Below, in pieces: positions 17,264 to 25,192 of a stretch of 64,000 nucleotides of DNA. Positions within the stretch are counted from its first letter, which is position 1. Each line of letters starts with the position of its first letter. Position numbers and translations under genes: made by a program. The DNA is taken from NCBI GenBank assembly GCA_012959765.1, contig DUCO01000006.1:102431-166430 (forward strand), read 5' to 3'. This DNA comes from Dehalococcoidia bacterium (lineage in GTDB: Bacteria > Chloroflexota > Dehalococcoidia > Lucifugimonadales > Lucifugimonadaceae). The notes under the pieces are model-generated. The model searched no databases. It was not told the DNA's origin and saw only the letters and a list, made by a program, of their open reading frames with translations.

Positions 17264-18595
17264 ATGTCCACAATCCACTACACAAAGTCGTTGCCTGTCG
17301 TTGCTGAGCCTGATGTTCTGGTTTGCGGCACGGGGTTGGCCGGGATTGGGGCAGCTGTGGGGGCGGCTCGTAACGGCGCTTCGGTTATGGCAGTGGATCG
17401 GATGGGATTTGCTGGCGGATTCTTTACGAACATCATTGGGTCGGCGTTCGATGGGTTTGTTTACGAGGAGACGGGTAAGCCTGTTGTGGGCGGGCTTGTG
17501 TTCGAGATGCTGGAACGGATGGGTGTTGTTGAGCCGGGGCAGGCTCCTCATCTTTCGTACAACGTGAACGGCGATTTCACCGAGGTCGAAAAGCATCCCG
17601 ACCGCGTGATTCCTCGTACCGATCCCGAGCTGTTCAAAAAGGCTTCGGACGACGTGTTGATCGAGTCGGGGGTGCAGCCGTTATTTCATACGCAGGTCTC
17701 GGATGTGATCGTTCGCGGTGATCGGGTTGAGTCGGTTATTGTCAGCAATAAAGACGGTCTGGTTGCGGTTCGACCGAAGATGGTTATTGATGCGACTGGC
17801 GATGCTGATGTGGCTGCATGGGCGGGGTGTCCATACGAGGTTGCTGATTCGCTGCAGCCGATGAGTTTGCACTTTCGAATTGGGTTTGTTGAACTCACCT
17901 TTGAGCTGCGCAGGAAGTGCGCTGCGGTTCTGGAGAAGGCACGGACAGAAGGCAAGATCGGACTGTACGGCGGTCCGTGGCCGGCGACTTTTTCGGGTCG
18001 TGATATTTATTTCAACGTGATTCGCACACCCGGATCTTCCACCAGTCCCAACGACTGGACTAACGCCGAAATTCAGGGTCGGCGTGATGCCTGGACGATG
18101 TTTGAACTCTGGAAACAGGCGTTGCCTGAGTTCAAAAATGCGTACTTTTTTACTAGTGGTCCGACTGCTGGGGCTCGTGAATCACGGCGGATCGTGGGCG
18201 ATTATGTGCTGACTGGCGATGACATTCGGCAGGCGAAGCGTCAGGATGATGTGGTTGTGCTGGGTGCGTGGCGAATTGATCGTCATCCAGAGGCGGAATC
18301 GGGTTATCATGAGCAACCGGTCGTTCCGCCGTACGATATTTCATACCGAACTTTGTTGCCGCAGGGTGTGGAGAATCTCTGGGTAGCGGGTCGGTGTCAC
18401 TCGGCGACCTCCGAGGCGTTGGCTTCTAGTCGAGTAACGGCGAATGCGATGGGAATGGGGCAGGCGGCAGGAACGGCTGCTGCGATTGCCTGTGCGAGTG
18501 GTGGTGATAGCCGAAATGTGTCGATTACTGAACTACAGGATCGACTTGTGGCAGCTAATGTGATTCTCGATCCTGCGTCGGCAATGCAGGTTTAG
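17264..18595 (+). CDS. FAD-dependent oxidoreductase
   Basis: 443 residues from the ATG at 17264 (MSTIHYTKSLPVVAEPDVLV). An open extension to 17198 runs through a repeat and is unlikely to be coding. The Rossmann FAD site is VCGTGLAGIGAAVGAARNGA followed by VMAVDR. A second conserved segment reads VIDATGDADVAAWAG, and the C-terminal FAD closure is NLWVAGRCHSATSEA. It belongs to the FAD_oxidored (thiazole-biosynthesis-like/fumarate-reductase-like) group. Substrate unknown; such genes are common near catabolic enzymes in SAR202-type genomes. Confidence 0.88.
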   Translation: MSTIHYTKSLPVVAEPDVLVCGTGLAGIGAAVGAARNGASVMAVDRMGFAGGFFTNIIGSAFDGFVYEETGKPVVGGLVFEMLERMGVVEPGQAPHLSYNVNGDFTEVEKHPDRVIPRTDPELFKKASDDVLIESGVQPLFHTQVSDVIVRGDRVESVIVSNKDGLVAVRPKMVIDATGDADVAAWAGCPYEVADSLQPMSLHFRIGFVELTFELRRKCAAVLEKARTEGKIGLYGGPWPATFSGRDIYFNVIRTPGSSTSPNDWTNAEIQGRRDAWTMFELWKQALPEFKNAYFFTSGPTAGARESRRIVGDYVLTGDDIRQAKRQDDVVVLGAWRIDRHPEAESGYHEQPVVPPYDISYRTLLPQGVENLWVAGRCHSATSEALASSRVTANAMGMGQAAGTAAAIACASGGDSRNVSITELQDRLVAANVILDPASAMQV

Positions 18596-18620
18596 CAGCG
18601 GGTATTTAGAAAGTAGAACG

Positions 18621-19118
18621 ATGACGGACGGTCAGAATTTTTCTAGTGGTGAACCTGAAAAGCTGGGACTGGAGTTGCCCGCGTTTCCGCCGGTGATTTT
18701 CGGGATTCCGGTGGCAATTGGCGCGTTAGTTCACGTGTTTTTCTGGCGACTGTCGGTTATCGGTGGCGTGATGGGTGTTGTGATCGGTACGGTCATGGTG
18801 CTCGTTGGGCTTTTCGTGATTTACTGGACTTGGAAGACCATGCAAGCTCACGGCGAACACCCGGAGCCGGGCGTGGCGACTAAAACGCTGGTGGTGACGG
18901 GTCCGTTCAAGCGCACGCGCAATCCGATTTACTCCGGGTTTCTGTTTATCGCTGCTGGTCTGGCGATTGCGTTGAACGCGATGGCAATGTTGATAGCTGT
19001 TTTCTTTGGGGTGGCAGCTTTGACGGCGCTGGTTATTCGCCGTGAAGAGGCGTATTTAGAGGGCGAGTTCGGCGAGGTTTACACGAAGTACGCGAATCGC
19101 ACAGGTCGCTGGCTCTAA
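18621..19118 (+). CDS. Isoprenylcysteine methyltransferase-family membrane protein
   Basis: 165 residues, about four membrane helices. The C-terminal SAM-binding pattern of the ICMT/PEMT family is clear: GPFKRTRNPIYSGFLFI, then RREEAYLEGEFGEVYTKY. The region is typical of bacterial integral-membrane methyltransferases whose acceptors (lipids, isoprenoid carboxylates, small molecules) are mostly unknown. It begins 25 bases after the FAD oxidoreductase and may share its transcript. Confidence 0.87.
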   Translation: MTDGQNFSSGEPEKLGLELPAFPPVIFGIPVAIGALVHVFFWRLSVIGGVMGVVIGTVMVLVGLFVIYWTWKTMQAHGEHPEPGVATKTLVVTGPFKRTRNPIYSGFLFIAAGLAIALNAMAMLIAVFFGVAALTALVIRREEAYLEGEFGEVYTKYANRTGRWL

Positions 19119-19173
19119 CGCCTAGGGCGTGTTTTGTTTGGGGTGATGGTGGCGTGGGTGATTGATAGCCTGT

Positions 19174-19247
19174 TGGGCTCCTCGCAATGACAGGCGGCGC
19201 GTCCCTGACCCCCAGATCCTTCGACTCCGATGACTTCGCTCAGGACA
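19174..19247. repeat. Family-B and family-D intergenic repeats
   Basis: CTCCTCGCAATGACAG (within 19174-19195) belongs to the dispersed TCGCAATGACA family. The following CCAGATCCTTCGACTCCGAT to CTCAGGA (19211-19243) has a close relative at 61731-61766. Both fill the gap between convergent genes. Confidence 0.7.
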
Positions 19248-19272
19248 CGGGAATTCGGATGCTTCGCGCTAA

Positions 19273-20685
19273 TCAGCCTGCGGTAGCTCGGGGCCAGATT
19301 TTTTTGGCTATGCCGGTGCTTGGCATTGCGATTGACAGTGCGCCAATGACTCCCAGTGTCAGGCTGATCCAGAGGGCCTTGTCGTAGCTTCCTGTTGAGT
19401 CGTAGATCTGACCTGCCAGCCAAACTGCGGTCGAAGCACCTATCGGCATGACCATGAACATGGTGCCGATTATTGTGCCGAGTCTACGTAATCCGAACTC
19501 GTCGGAGCTAACGGTTCCTGTAAGAGAAATTACCGACGTCCACGAGCTTCCAATGCATACGATTCCGGCTATCGCACCGGGCAGGCTGGTCGACATTAGG
19601 AGGATGGCGTATCCGATAGCTCGCATAACGAACGCAAAGGAAAGTAAGGGGCGTCGGCCAAATCTATCGGCCAGTAAACCGAAGCCGAGTCCGCCTGCGA
19701 TTCCCGCGATTCCCACGGTAACGAGCGCGTATGCGCCGTTAATGGCTGTTGTGCCGAAGTCTGTCGTGTAAGCGACGAAGTGGGCATTCACGAAGCCCAT
19801 TGTGTAGCCTCATATGAAGAAGCCGATAGTGAGTCGCCAGAAGAGTCCTGTTCGGCACGCCTGACCAAGCGACAGGCCGATATTTGGGTTTGCGGACCCC
19901 TTTGTAAAAGCTTCGGATTCATCACCGTTGAGGATTGCTTCGTCTTCTTCGTCGGCGTGCTGGCCGGGTCCAGGTCGGCTCCTCAGAAGGATGATTACGA
20001 GTGGCAGGACGAGCGCCAGCATTATTCCCGACAGGATCAGGTAGCCCTCACGCCAGCCGAGAAATGCTACTGCCAGCGCCGCAATGGGCACCATAGAGGA
20101 TTCACCGACGGCTGAGCCTGTACCTGCTACTGACATCGCCAGAGCTCGTCTGCGGGTGAACCATGCACCTACGATTTTCGCGACTGCTCCCGGCGATGCG
20201 AGTGTGCCGCCGATGCCCATGATTACGAACAGTACGTAGACGTGCCACAGATCCTGGACGAACGACATTCCTGCGAGGGCGAGTCCACCGACTATAACTC
20301 CGCTGGCAGCGATTCGTTTTGGGTCGTATCGATCAGCGAGAATTCCGGCGACGGGCCTTAGTGCCCCGGTGGCGAGCCCGGCAATTGCCAGTGCTCCGGC
20401 GAGCGATCCGCGGCTCCAGTCGAACTCTTCGGTTACGGGTTTTAGAAATACGCCGAAAGAGAATCGCGATCCAGCGCCGCCGAACAACATGATCGCGGTG
20501 CCGAGAACGACATACCAGCCGTAATGGATGTTTCGGATTTTGGAGATTTCGTGGTTACCGAGTGGTGGGGGTCGAGATATCGATGATGGCAGCGCAGGAT
20601 ATCTGATCCCTGAGGGTGGTTGCGGGGTTTTGCGGGGGTGGTTGCGATTGTCTGTCGTTTTTTGAGTCCGGGCGGGCATTCGCAC
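19273..20685 (-). pseudogene. MFS transporter interrupted by in-frame TGA
   Basis: One reading frame covers a complete 12-helix MFS carrier, but a TGA at 19810-19812 splits it: LTIGFFI, stop, GYTMGFVNAHFVAYTTD. Relatives of this monocarboxylate/oxalate-type MFS group have Cys or a similar residue at that point, so a single base change explains the stop. Conserved MFS features are kept on both sides (GILADRYDPKR, LLADRFGRRPLL). The start is unclear: the family N-terminus IHYGWYVVLGTA begins near 20530, and the nearest standard start codon I see is at about 20685. It could be a recent pseudogene or a consensus error. Confidence 0.82.
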
Positions 20686-20805
20686 TTGGGACTCGGGTGG
20701 GTGACGGCTCGGGATGACATTTGGGTTGTGGGGTGAGACAGGACGACGGTGATGTGGGCAAGGTAACTTTCAGCTGATTCGAAAGGTATTCCCGCGTTGG
20801 TGGTG

Positions 20806-20839
20806 GATTGCCACGGCGTCGGACTTCTCGCAATGACAG
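20806..20839 (+). repeat. Family-B intergenic repeat
   Basis: GATTGCCACGGCGTCGGACT followed by TCTCGCAATGACAG. It matches 39976-40009 with one mismatch and is inverted relative to 39835-39873. Confidence 0.8.
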
Positions 20840-20860
20840 AATCGCGTTGTTGTGGAATTA

Positions 20861-20894
20861 CAAAAGGGGGATGGCCGAAGCCATCCCCCTTTTG
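20861..20894 (-). terminator. Intrinsic terminator of glnII
   Basis: A perfect 15-bp stem (20861-20875 with 20880-20894) closed by a tetraloop that reads TTCG on the minus strand. It lies 24 bases past the glutamine synthetase stop. The stem ends in CCCCCTTTTG on the transcript side, so the T-stretch is partly inside the stem. Confidence 0.82.
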
Positions 20895-20917
20895 GGAGTC
20901 TTTGTTGAACTCGGGAG

Positions 20918-21943
20918 CTACTTGGTAGCTGCTGAGCAGACGGTGTCGATTACCAACTGGCTTACGACGTAGGGGTCGCAGTTGGCGTTCGGTCGTCGGT
21001 CTTCGATGTAACCCTTGCCGTCCTTATCGACCTGCCACGGAATTCGAACGGATGCGCCACGGTCGGATACGCCATATGAGAACTGGTCGAATCGCTGGGT
21101 CTCGTGTTCGCCTGTGAGTCGAAGTTCCACACCTGCGCCGTATCCGGCCATGTGGAGTGCTGGCTTGCCTTCGGCACCAAGTGCTTCGGCTGCTGCAACA
21201 CATGCGTCGATAGACTCACGCATCTCGTTAGTCGAGAAATTGGTGTGGCAACCTGCGCCGTTCCAGTCGCCTGAAACAGGCTTGGGGTTGAGCGTTGCTG
21301 AAATCGGGATGCCCTTGGGTCCAAGGAAATCCTCGGCGATTCGGTAGAGCAGCCATCGAGCGAGCCACATTTCGTCGCCGATTCGCGGAGCGGCGATTGG
21401 GCCGATCTGGAACTCCCACTGTCCTGGCATTACTTCTGCGTTGATTCCTGAGATGTGAATCCCGGCGTCGATGCATGCCTGAAGGTGAGCGTTTACTACT
21501 TCGCGTCCAAATATTTCGTCGGATCCGACTCCACAGTAGTAGCCGCCCTGAGGTGCCGGGAAGCCGTTGTCGGGCCAGCCTAGAGGAGCGATGCCTTCGT
21601 AGAAGGTGTATTCCTGCTCAAGACCAAACCAGGTGTCGAGATTGCCGTATTTTTCGGCGGTTGCTGCGCACTTTGCACGGGTGTTCGTGGGATGCGGAGT
21701 CATATCGGTGAGCAAGGTCTCGCACATAACGAGCTTGTTCGGCGCTCCACGGATAGGGTCTGGAACAACCAGAACGGGGTTAATGACCACGTCGGACTGA
21801 TCGCCTGTGGCCTGGTTGGTTGAGGATCCGTCGAATCCCCAGATGCCGGGCTCTTTGCCGTCGGCCAGCACCTGAGCTTTCGACCGTAGCTTGGCGGTCG
21901 GCTCGGTGCCATCAATCCAAATATATTCGGCTATGTAGGGCAT
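20918..21943 (-). CDS. glnII: Glutamine synthetase, eukaryotic type (GSII)
   Basis: 341 residues, the short GSII length rather than ~470 for GlnA. Signature segments: IWGFDGSSTNQA near residue 40, WFGLEQEYTFYE (metal-binding Glu residues), INAEVMPGQWEFQIGP and NGAGCHTNFST, and a C-terminal DRGASVRIPW followed by EDRRPNANCDPY. It makes glutamine from glutamate, ammonia and ATP. GSII lacks the adenylylation loop of GSI. The ATG is preceded by GAGGAAC. A 15-bp terminator follows. The gene stands alone and faces away from the pentapeptide gene across ~290 bases. Confidence 0.95.
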   Translation of the reverse strand: MPYIAEYIWIDGTEPTAKLRSKAQVLADGKEPGIWGFDGSSTNQATGDQSDVVINPVLVVPDPIRGAPNKLVMCETLLTDMTPHPTNTRAKCAATAEKYGNLDTWFGLEQEYTFYEGIAPLGWPDNGFPAPQGGYYCGVGSDEIFGREVVNAHLQACIDAGIHISGINAEVMPGQWEFQIGPIAAPRIGDEMWLARWLLYRIAEDFLGPKGIPISATLNPKPVSGDWNGAGCHTNFSTNEMRESIDACVAAAEALGAEGKPALHMAGYGAGVELRLTGEHETQRFDQFSYGVSDRGASVRIPWQVDKDGKGYIEDRRPNANCDPYVVSQLVIDTVCSAATK

Positions 21944-22233
21944 CGTTGTTGTTCCTCGTGCTTCTTTCCTGAAGTAGGCACCATGCTGTTTTGCCGGTCA
22001 GACCAACAGGGTCTGAGGAGCGTTCCATATTTTGCGCAGCGAGCATTTTACTTGCGAACTGCGTCTTCGGATAGCGAGCCAAACCGCGCTGGCCGATCAT
22101 CCACGAACTAAATTATCGGAAACGTGTTTCAAAGGTGTTTCAATTTCGATAAATATCAGAATATTTTTTGAAAAACGATAGAACCCTCACAAGTGGATTC
22201 GACTCGGCGTAGTTCTGGCCACATAATCGGGGT
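21944..22233. promoter_or_regulatory. Divergent promoter region of glnII and pentapeptide gene
   Basis: 290 bases, A+T-rich in the right half. At 22120-22142 GAAACGTGTTTC is a near-palindrome followed by a second GTGTTTC, a possible operator. No -10/-35 pair could be assigned with confidence. Confidence 0.4.
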
Positions 22234-22656
22234 ATGAATCCAGAACATTTTGAACTGCTGAACGGCACCGCAGAAGAACTTACGGCGTGGCACCGCGCGC
22301 ACTCACCTGAGCAGCTCGACTTGAAGGGTGCTGATCTCTCGGGTCGAGATTTGCGGGGTCGAGACTTTACTCGTGCGAATCTTGAGCGGGCCGATTTATC
22401 GGGGGCGAATCTGGATGAAGCGGTGTTTTCTGAGGCCAGTTTGCGCAGGGCGAAACTGGTTGGTGCGTCGATGAAAAAAGTTACGCTTTACCGAACGAAT
22501 TGCACCGGTGCCGATATTTCTGATGCCGATCTGACCGGGGCGAATATGTATCGCTGCGTGTTGCGTGAGGCCACGATTACGGGTGCGAACTTTAAGATGG
22601 CTGCGATTTTCAAGGTGGCGTGGCCTGAGGGTGTGGATGTGAGGGCGCACGGGTGA
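22234..22656 (+). CDS. Pentapeptide-repeat protein
   Basis: 140 residues. From about residue 28 the sequence follows the A(D/N)LxX pattern in tandem: LKGADLSGRDLRGRDFTRAN, LERADLSGANLDEAVF and so on for about 17 repeats, giving a right-handed quadrilateral beta-helix. The family includes gyrase protectors such as Qnr/MfpA as well as many proteins of unknown role; nothing here marks the gyrase type. Downstream lies a family-A repeat. Confidence 0.9.
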   Translation: MNPEHFELLNGTAEELTAWHRAHSPEQLDLKGADLSGRDLRGRDFTRANLERADLSGANLDEAVFSEASLRRAKLVGASMKKVTLYRTNCTGADISDADLTGANMYRCVLREATITGANFKMAAIFKVAWPEGVDVRAHG

Positions 22657-22767
22657 GGTCGCCAGGCGACGTTTTGTTTGGGGTGCCGAGAGCACGTTTT
22701 GATTTGGGTGATTGGCTTATGGCCAAAACGGGGTTAGCGTTCGACAGCTGATTCCCGCGTCAAGCGT

Positions 22768-22806
22768 TCCCCCTCAACCTAACCTTCTCCCTAGGGAGAA
22801 GGGATA
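22768..22806 (+). repeat. Family-A intergenic repeat
   Basis: CCCCCTCAACC then CCTTCTCCCTAGGGAGAAGG, a perfect 20-base palindrome at its 3' end. It sits between convergent genes. Just upstream, GTTTTGTTTGGGGTG (about 22671-22685) is shared with about 19131-19145. Confidence 0.78.
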
Positions 22807-22829
22807 AAACAGAGGAGCAGACGTACAAG

Positions 22830-23840
22830 CTAGCCGCTGAGGCCGCCGGTTACTCGCATTAGGGTTTCTTGGACGAGGAGTTCGTGGTCCAGGGTTCGTA
22901 GCGGCTCTGATTCGCCTTTGATGTTGCGAACTAACTCGGCAAATGTATCGACGTAGCGGGCACGGTGTTCGATCTTGACTGTGTTGACGCCTTTTTTGTA
23001 TTCGCCCTGATCCTCTCCGAGTGTCAGCCGAATCGTATCGGCGGGTTCAAACGGCTCCATGATTGCTGAGCCTTTGGTGCCGTAGACCTCGAAGCGTCGT
23101 GCCATTGGGCGTGTTTCCATTGCTGCGATATCGACAGTTGCAATGGCGTTGCCGTATTCGAACACGCCCAGCGTGTTGTCCATTACATCACGATTTTCGG
23201 AAGTGGCGTTCTGGAAGAATCGAGACACTCTGTTGGGGCGGCCGAGTATCCACACGACCTGATCGAGCATGTGCCCACCGAGGTCGTACATCACACCACC
23301 CTTGTGGTGGGCAAGCCCTTCGCGTCCGGTGAACTGACCTTCTGGATTTTTTTCTGGAATCCATGTCGACATGTGTGCTCGGACCTGAAATATGTCGCCT
23401 AAAAAGCCTGAACGTGCCCAGTTGGCAATTCGTTCAAAGCCATCGTGCTTGCGGAACATGTAGCCCATCTGGATCATTGTGCCCTGTGCTCGGGCGATCT
23501 CGATGATGTGCTCGAATCTTGGGTAGTCATCGCCCGCTGGCTTGTCGTAGAAAACGTGCTTTCCGGCGGCGACGATCTCTTCGGTGAATCCGAGACTTTC
23601 CTTGTTGGCACCTTCTGACGTGACGCAATCGACCATGGGGTCGTCGAGAAAATCGTCTGGGTCATCGATGAAATCAACATTGGCCCACGATCCGCTGTTT
23701 TCTACTTGCTCGCGCCGGACTGCATCGGGTTCGTAGACGCCGACTACTTCGACTTCCGGGTGGTCGAGCATTACCTGTAGCACCCCTTCTGCGTGACCGT
23801 GCTTTGTTCCGTACTGGGCCATTCGCAGTTTTTCGGGCAT
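22830..23840 (-). CDS. Gfo/Idh/MocA family oxidoreductase
   Basis: 336 residues from the ATG at 23838-23840 (MPEKLRMAQYGTKHGHAEGV); the frame stays open 20 codons further. The N-terminal Rossmann NAD(P) domain includes VEVVGVYEPDA. The EKP-like motif is replaced by YDKPAGDD (Lys kept). The C-terminal substrate domain follows GGVMYDLGGHMLDQVVWILG. It likely interconverts hydroxyl and keto groups on a sugar, inositol or sugar acid; the substrate is unknown. It lies downstream of the stressosome genes on the same strand. Confidence 0.9.
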   Translation of the reverse strand: MPEKLRMAQYGTKHGHAEGVLQVMLDHPEVEVVGVYEPDAVRREQVENSGSWANVDFIDDPDDFLDDPMVDCVTSEGANKESLGFTEEIVAAGKHVFYDKPAGDDYPRFEHIIEIARAQGTMIQMGYMFRKHDGFERIANWARSGFLGDIFQVRAHMSTWIPEKNPEGQFTGREGLAHHKGGVMYDLGGHMLDQVVWILGRPNRVSRFFQNATSENRDVMDNTLGVFEYGNAIATVDIAAMETRPMARRFEVYGTKGSAIMEPFEPADTIRLTLGEDQGEYKKGVNTVKIEHRARYVDTFAELVRNIKGESEPLRTLDHELLVQETLMRVTGGLSG

Positions 23841-23915
23841 AGAGATCACCACTCCGGGTTTTAGTAAAGGCGAGCACCGTTGGTATTCGTGCGGGTACAC
23901 AAATGTTGGAGCAGT

Positions 23916-24383
23916 CTACGCCGTGAATCGGAGTTGGCGGGTTGATTCGCCGGGTATTACGCGTGCGAAATTATTGGTAGTTTGTGCAAGAAGAAGGGCG
24001 GATTCGAGCCAGGCTCCCCATTCTTCGGCGGGGATTGCCTTTGAATATTTCCAGCCAAGATTCGCTCCTATCGAGGCGTACGAAACTTCATGGTTTGTTC
24101 GATCGATCTTTGCGATGTTGAGTGAGACGCCACGAGTGTGACGTATTGCTCTGTCGCACCCTTTTATGGTCGTCTCTATGTATTGCGAATGGTTACTGGT
24201 TATCCAACTCAACGCAGCTTCCGAAGCCTCGGCAGCACCTTCGCCATGGCCAAGACCGTCCGAGATAACAAGCCAAGTGTTGTCAGCGTCATCCCACACC
24301 GCGCCATCATCTCCACACACCTGTTCTTTCGGGTGGGGCTTGCGGGCAAAATAAAATGTCTGGGATGAAGTAAGGAAACTCAC
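23916..24383 (-). CDS. rsbX: RsbX-like PP2C/SpoIIE-domain phosphatase, short
   Basis: 155 residues from the GTG at 24381-24383, which overlaps the RsbT stop (GTGA) and implies translational coupling. Residues ~20-100 match the N-terminal PP2C core of stressosome phosphatases: CGDDGAVWDDADNTWLVISD then GLGHGEGAAEASEAAL, with Asp residues for metal binding. The normal C-terminal strands (GN.EAR, GIVG) are not recognisable in any frame, and the protein is shorter than B. subtilis RsbX (~200). Role in the family: dephosphorylates RsbR/RsbS to reset the stressosome. It may be a divergent or truncated member. Confidence 0.75.
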   Translation of the reverse strand: MSFLTSSQTFYFARKPHPKEQVCGDDGAVWDDADNTWLVISDGLGHGEGAAEASEAALSWITSNHSQYIETTIKGCDRAIRHTRGVSLNIAKIDRTNHEVSYASIGANLGWKYSKAIPAEEWGAWLESALLLAQTTNNFARVIPGESTRQLRFTA

Positions 24384-24790
24384 CAGATCTGCTTTTCCAT
24401 AGTTATTTCTACACGCGTGTGCCCTGGCTCCGACGAAATTTTGAATTCGCTCACGAGTCTTCGAGTTCCCGGCAGGCCAGCACCCAGTGTTCCGCCTGTT
24501 GTGTAGCCGTCGGTCATCGCAGTCTAGATATCTGGAATGCCCGGGCCGTGATCTTCAACTACCACCCGAATTTTGTTGCACTCGGCGGTCGACTCGTCGT
24601 AAATCATGCATTCGCCGACTTCGGCGTATTTGATGACATTGCGTGTTAGTTCGGAGATGGCCGTGGCGAGTCTGGTTTGATCGGCAGATCCGAATCCGAC
24701 CTTCCTTGCCATATCGCGGCCTGATCGCCGGGCTGTAACCACATCGGCATCATGGTTGATCGGTACGCGTTCAGAAGTTGCGGTAGTCAT
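24380..24790 (-). pseudogene. rsbT: RsbT-like stressosome switch kinase, in-frame TAG
   Basis: The ATG at 24788-24790 opens an RsbT-type HATPase: AISELTRNVIKYA (N-box, Asn51) and VVVEDHGPGIPDI (residues 76-88). A TAG at 24524-24526 follows. The same frame then continues with TAMTDGYTTGGTLGAGLPG, the ATP-lid glycine motif, to a TGA at 24380-24382. The product stopped at TAG would lack the ATP lid. One base change from GAG, CAG or AAG explains the stop. RsbT normally phosphorylates RsbR/RsbS and then leaves to activate a downstream phosphatase. Confidence 0.88.
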
Positions 24791-24869
24791 TCTTCTGCCT
24801 CGAGATCAGTGGAGACGTACGCCGACTGTTTATTCCGCTCCTCGATCGTTGGATTTCAACGAGTCCTTT

Positions 24870-25187
24870 TTACAGATTTAGCGCAGTTTTTACACCGATT
24901 AGCTCGCTGCCCATATCGACAAGGGTGATTGCGACTGCTGGCTGCATTCCCGTAATGACAGTTTGACTGCCGAGAATGTTTACCATCGTCGATATTTCAT
25001 TGAGTATTCGGGCCATATAGAAGTCAACCATGTCGATGGCTGAGATTTCGATGACGAGGCCAGCTGCGCGTGTCTCCGAAACACGAGTGATTATCTGTTC
25101 CTGGAGTTCGACGATTTCGTCATCGCTAAGGTCTTCTTGAATAGCGACAAGCAGCACATCGCCGAGCGTAAGAATTGGAGTGATCAA
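24870..25187 (-). CDS. rsbS: RsbS-like STAS scaffold protein lacking the phospho-serine
   Basis: 105 residues, single STAS domain, closely following RsbS: ILTLGDVLLVAIQEDLSDDE and VVITGM-like QTVITGMQPAVAITLVDMG. The phosphorylated serine of RsbS (VDSF in relatives) is replaced by Phe56 in IDMVDFYMAR; TTC here is one transition from TCC. The TTG start has GGGGAG eight bases upstream and lies 5 bases past the rsbR stop. With Phe there, RsbT could not phosphorylate this site, so the switch would be locked or non-functional. Confidence 0.88.
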   Translation of the reverse strand: MITPILTLGDVLLVAIQEDLSDDEIVELQEQIITRVSETRAAGLVIEISAIDMVDFYMARILNEISTMVNILGSQTVITGMQPAVAITLVDMGSELIGVKTALNL

Positions 25188-25192
25188 ACGAA

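Noticed and set aside
19810..19812. Selenocysteine at the TGA of the MFS gene
   Set aside because: No MFS family uses selenocysteine and no clear SECIS-type hairpin was seen just downstream.
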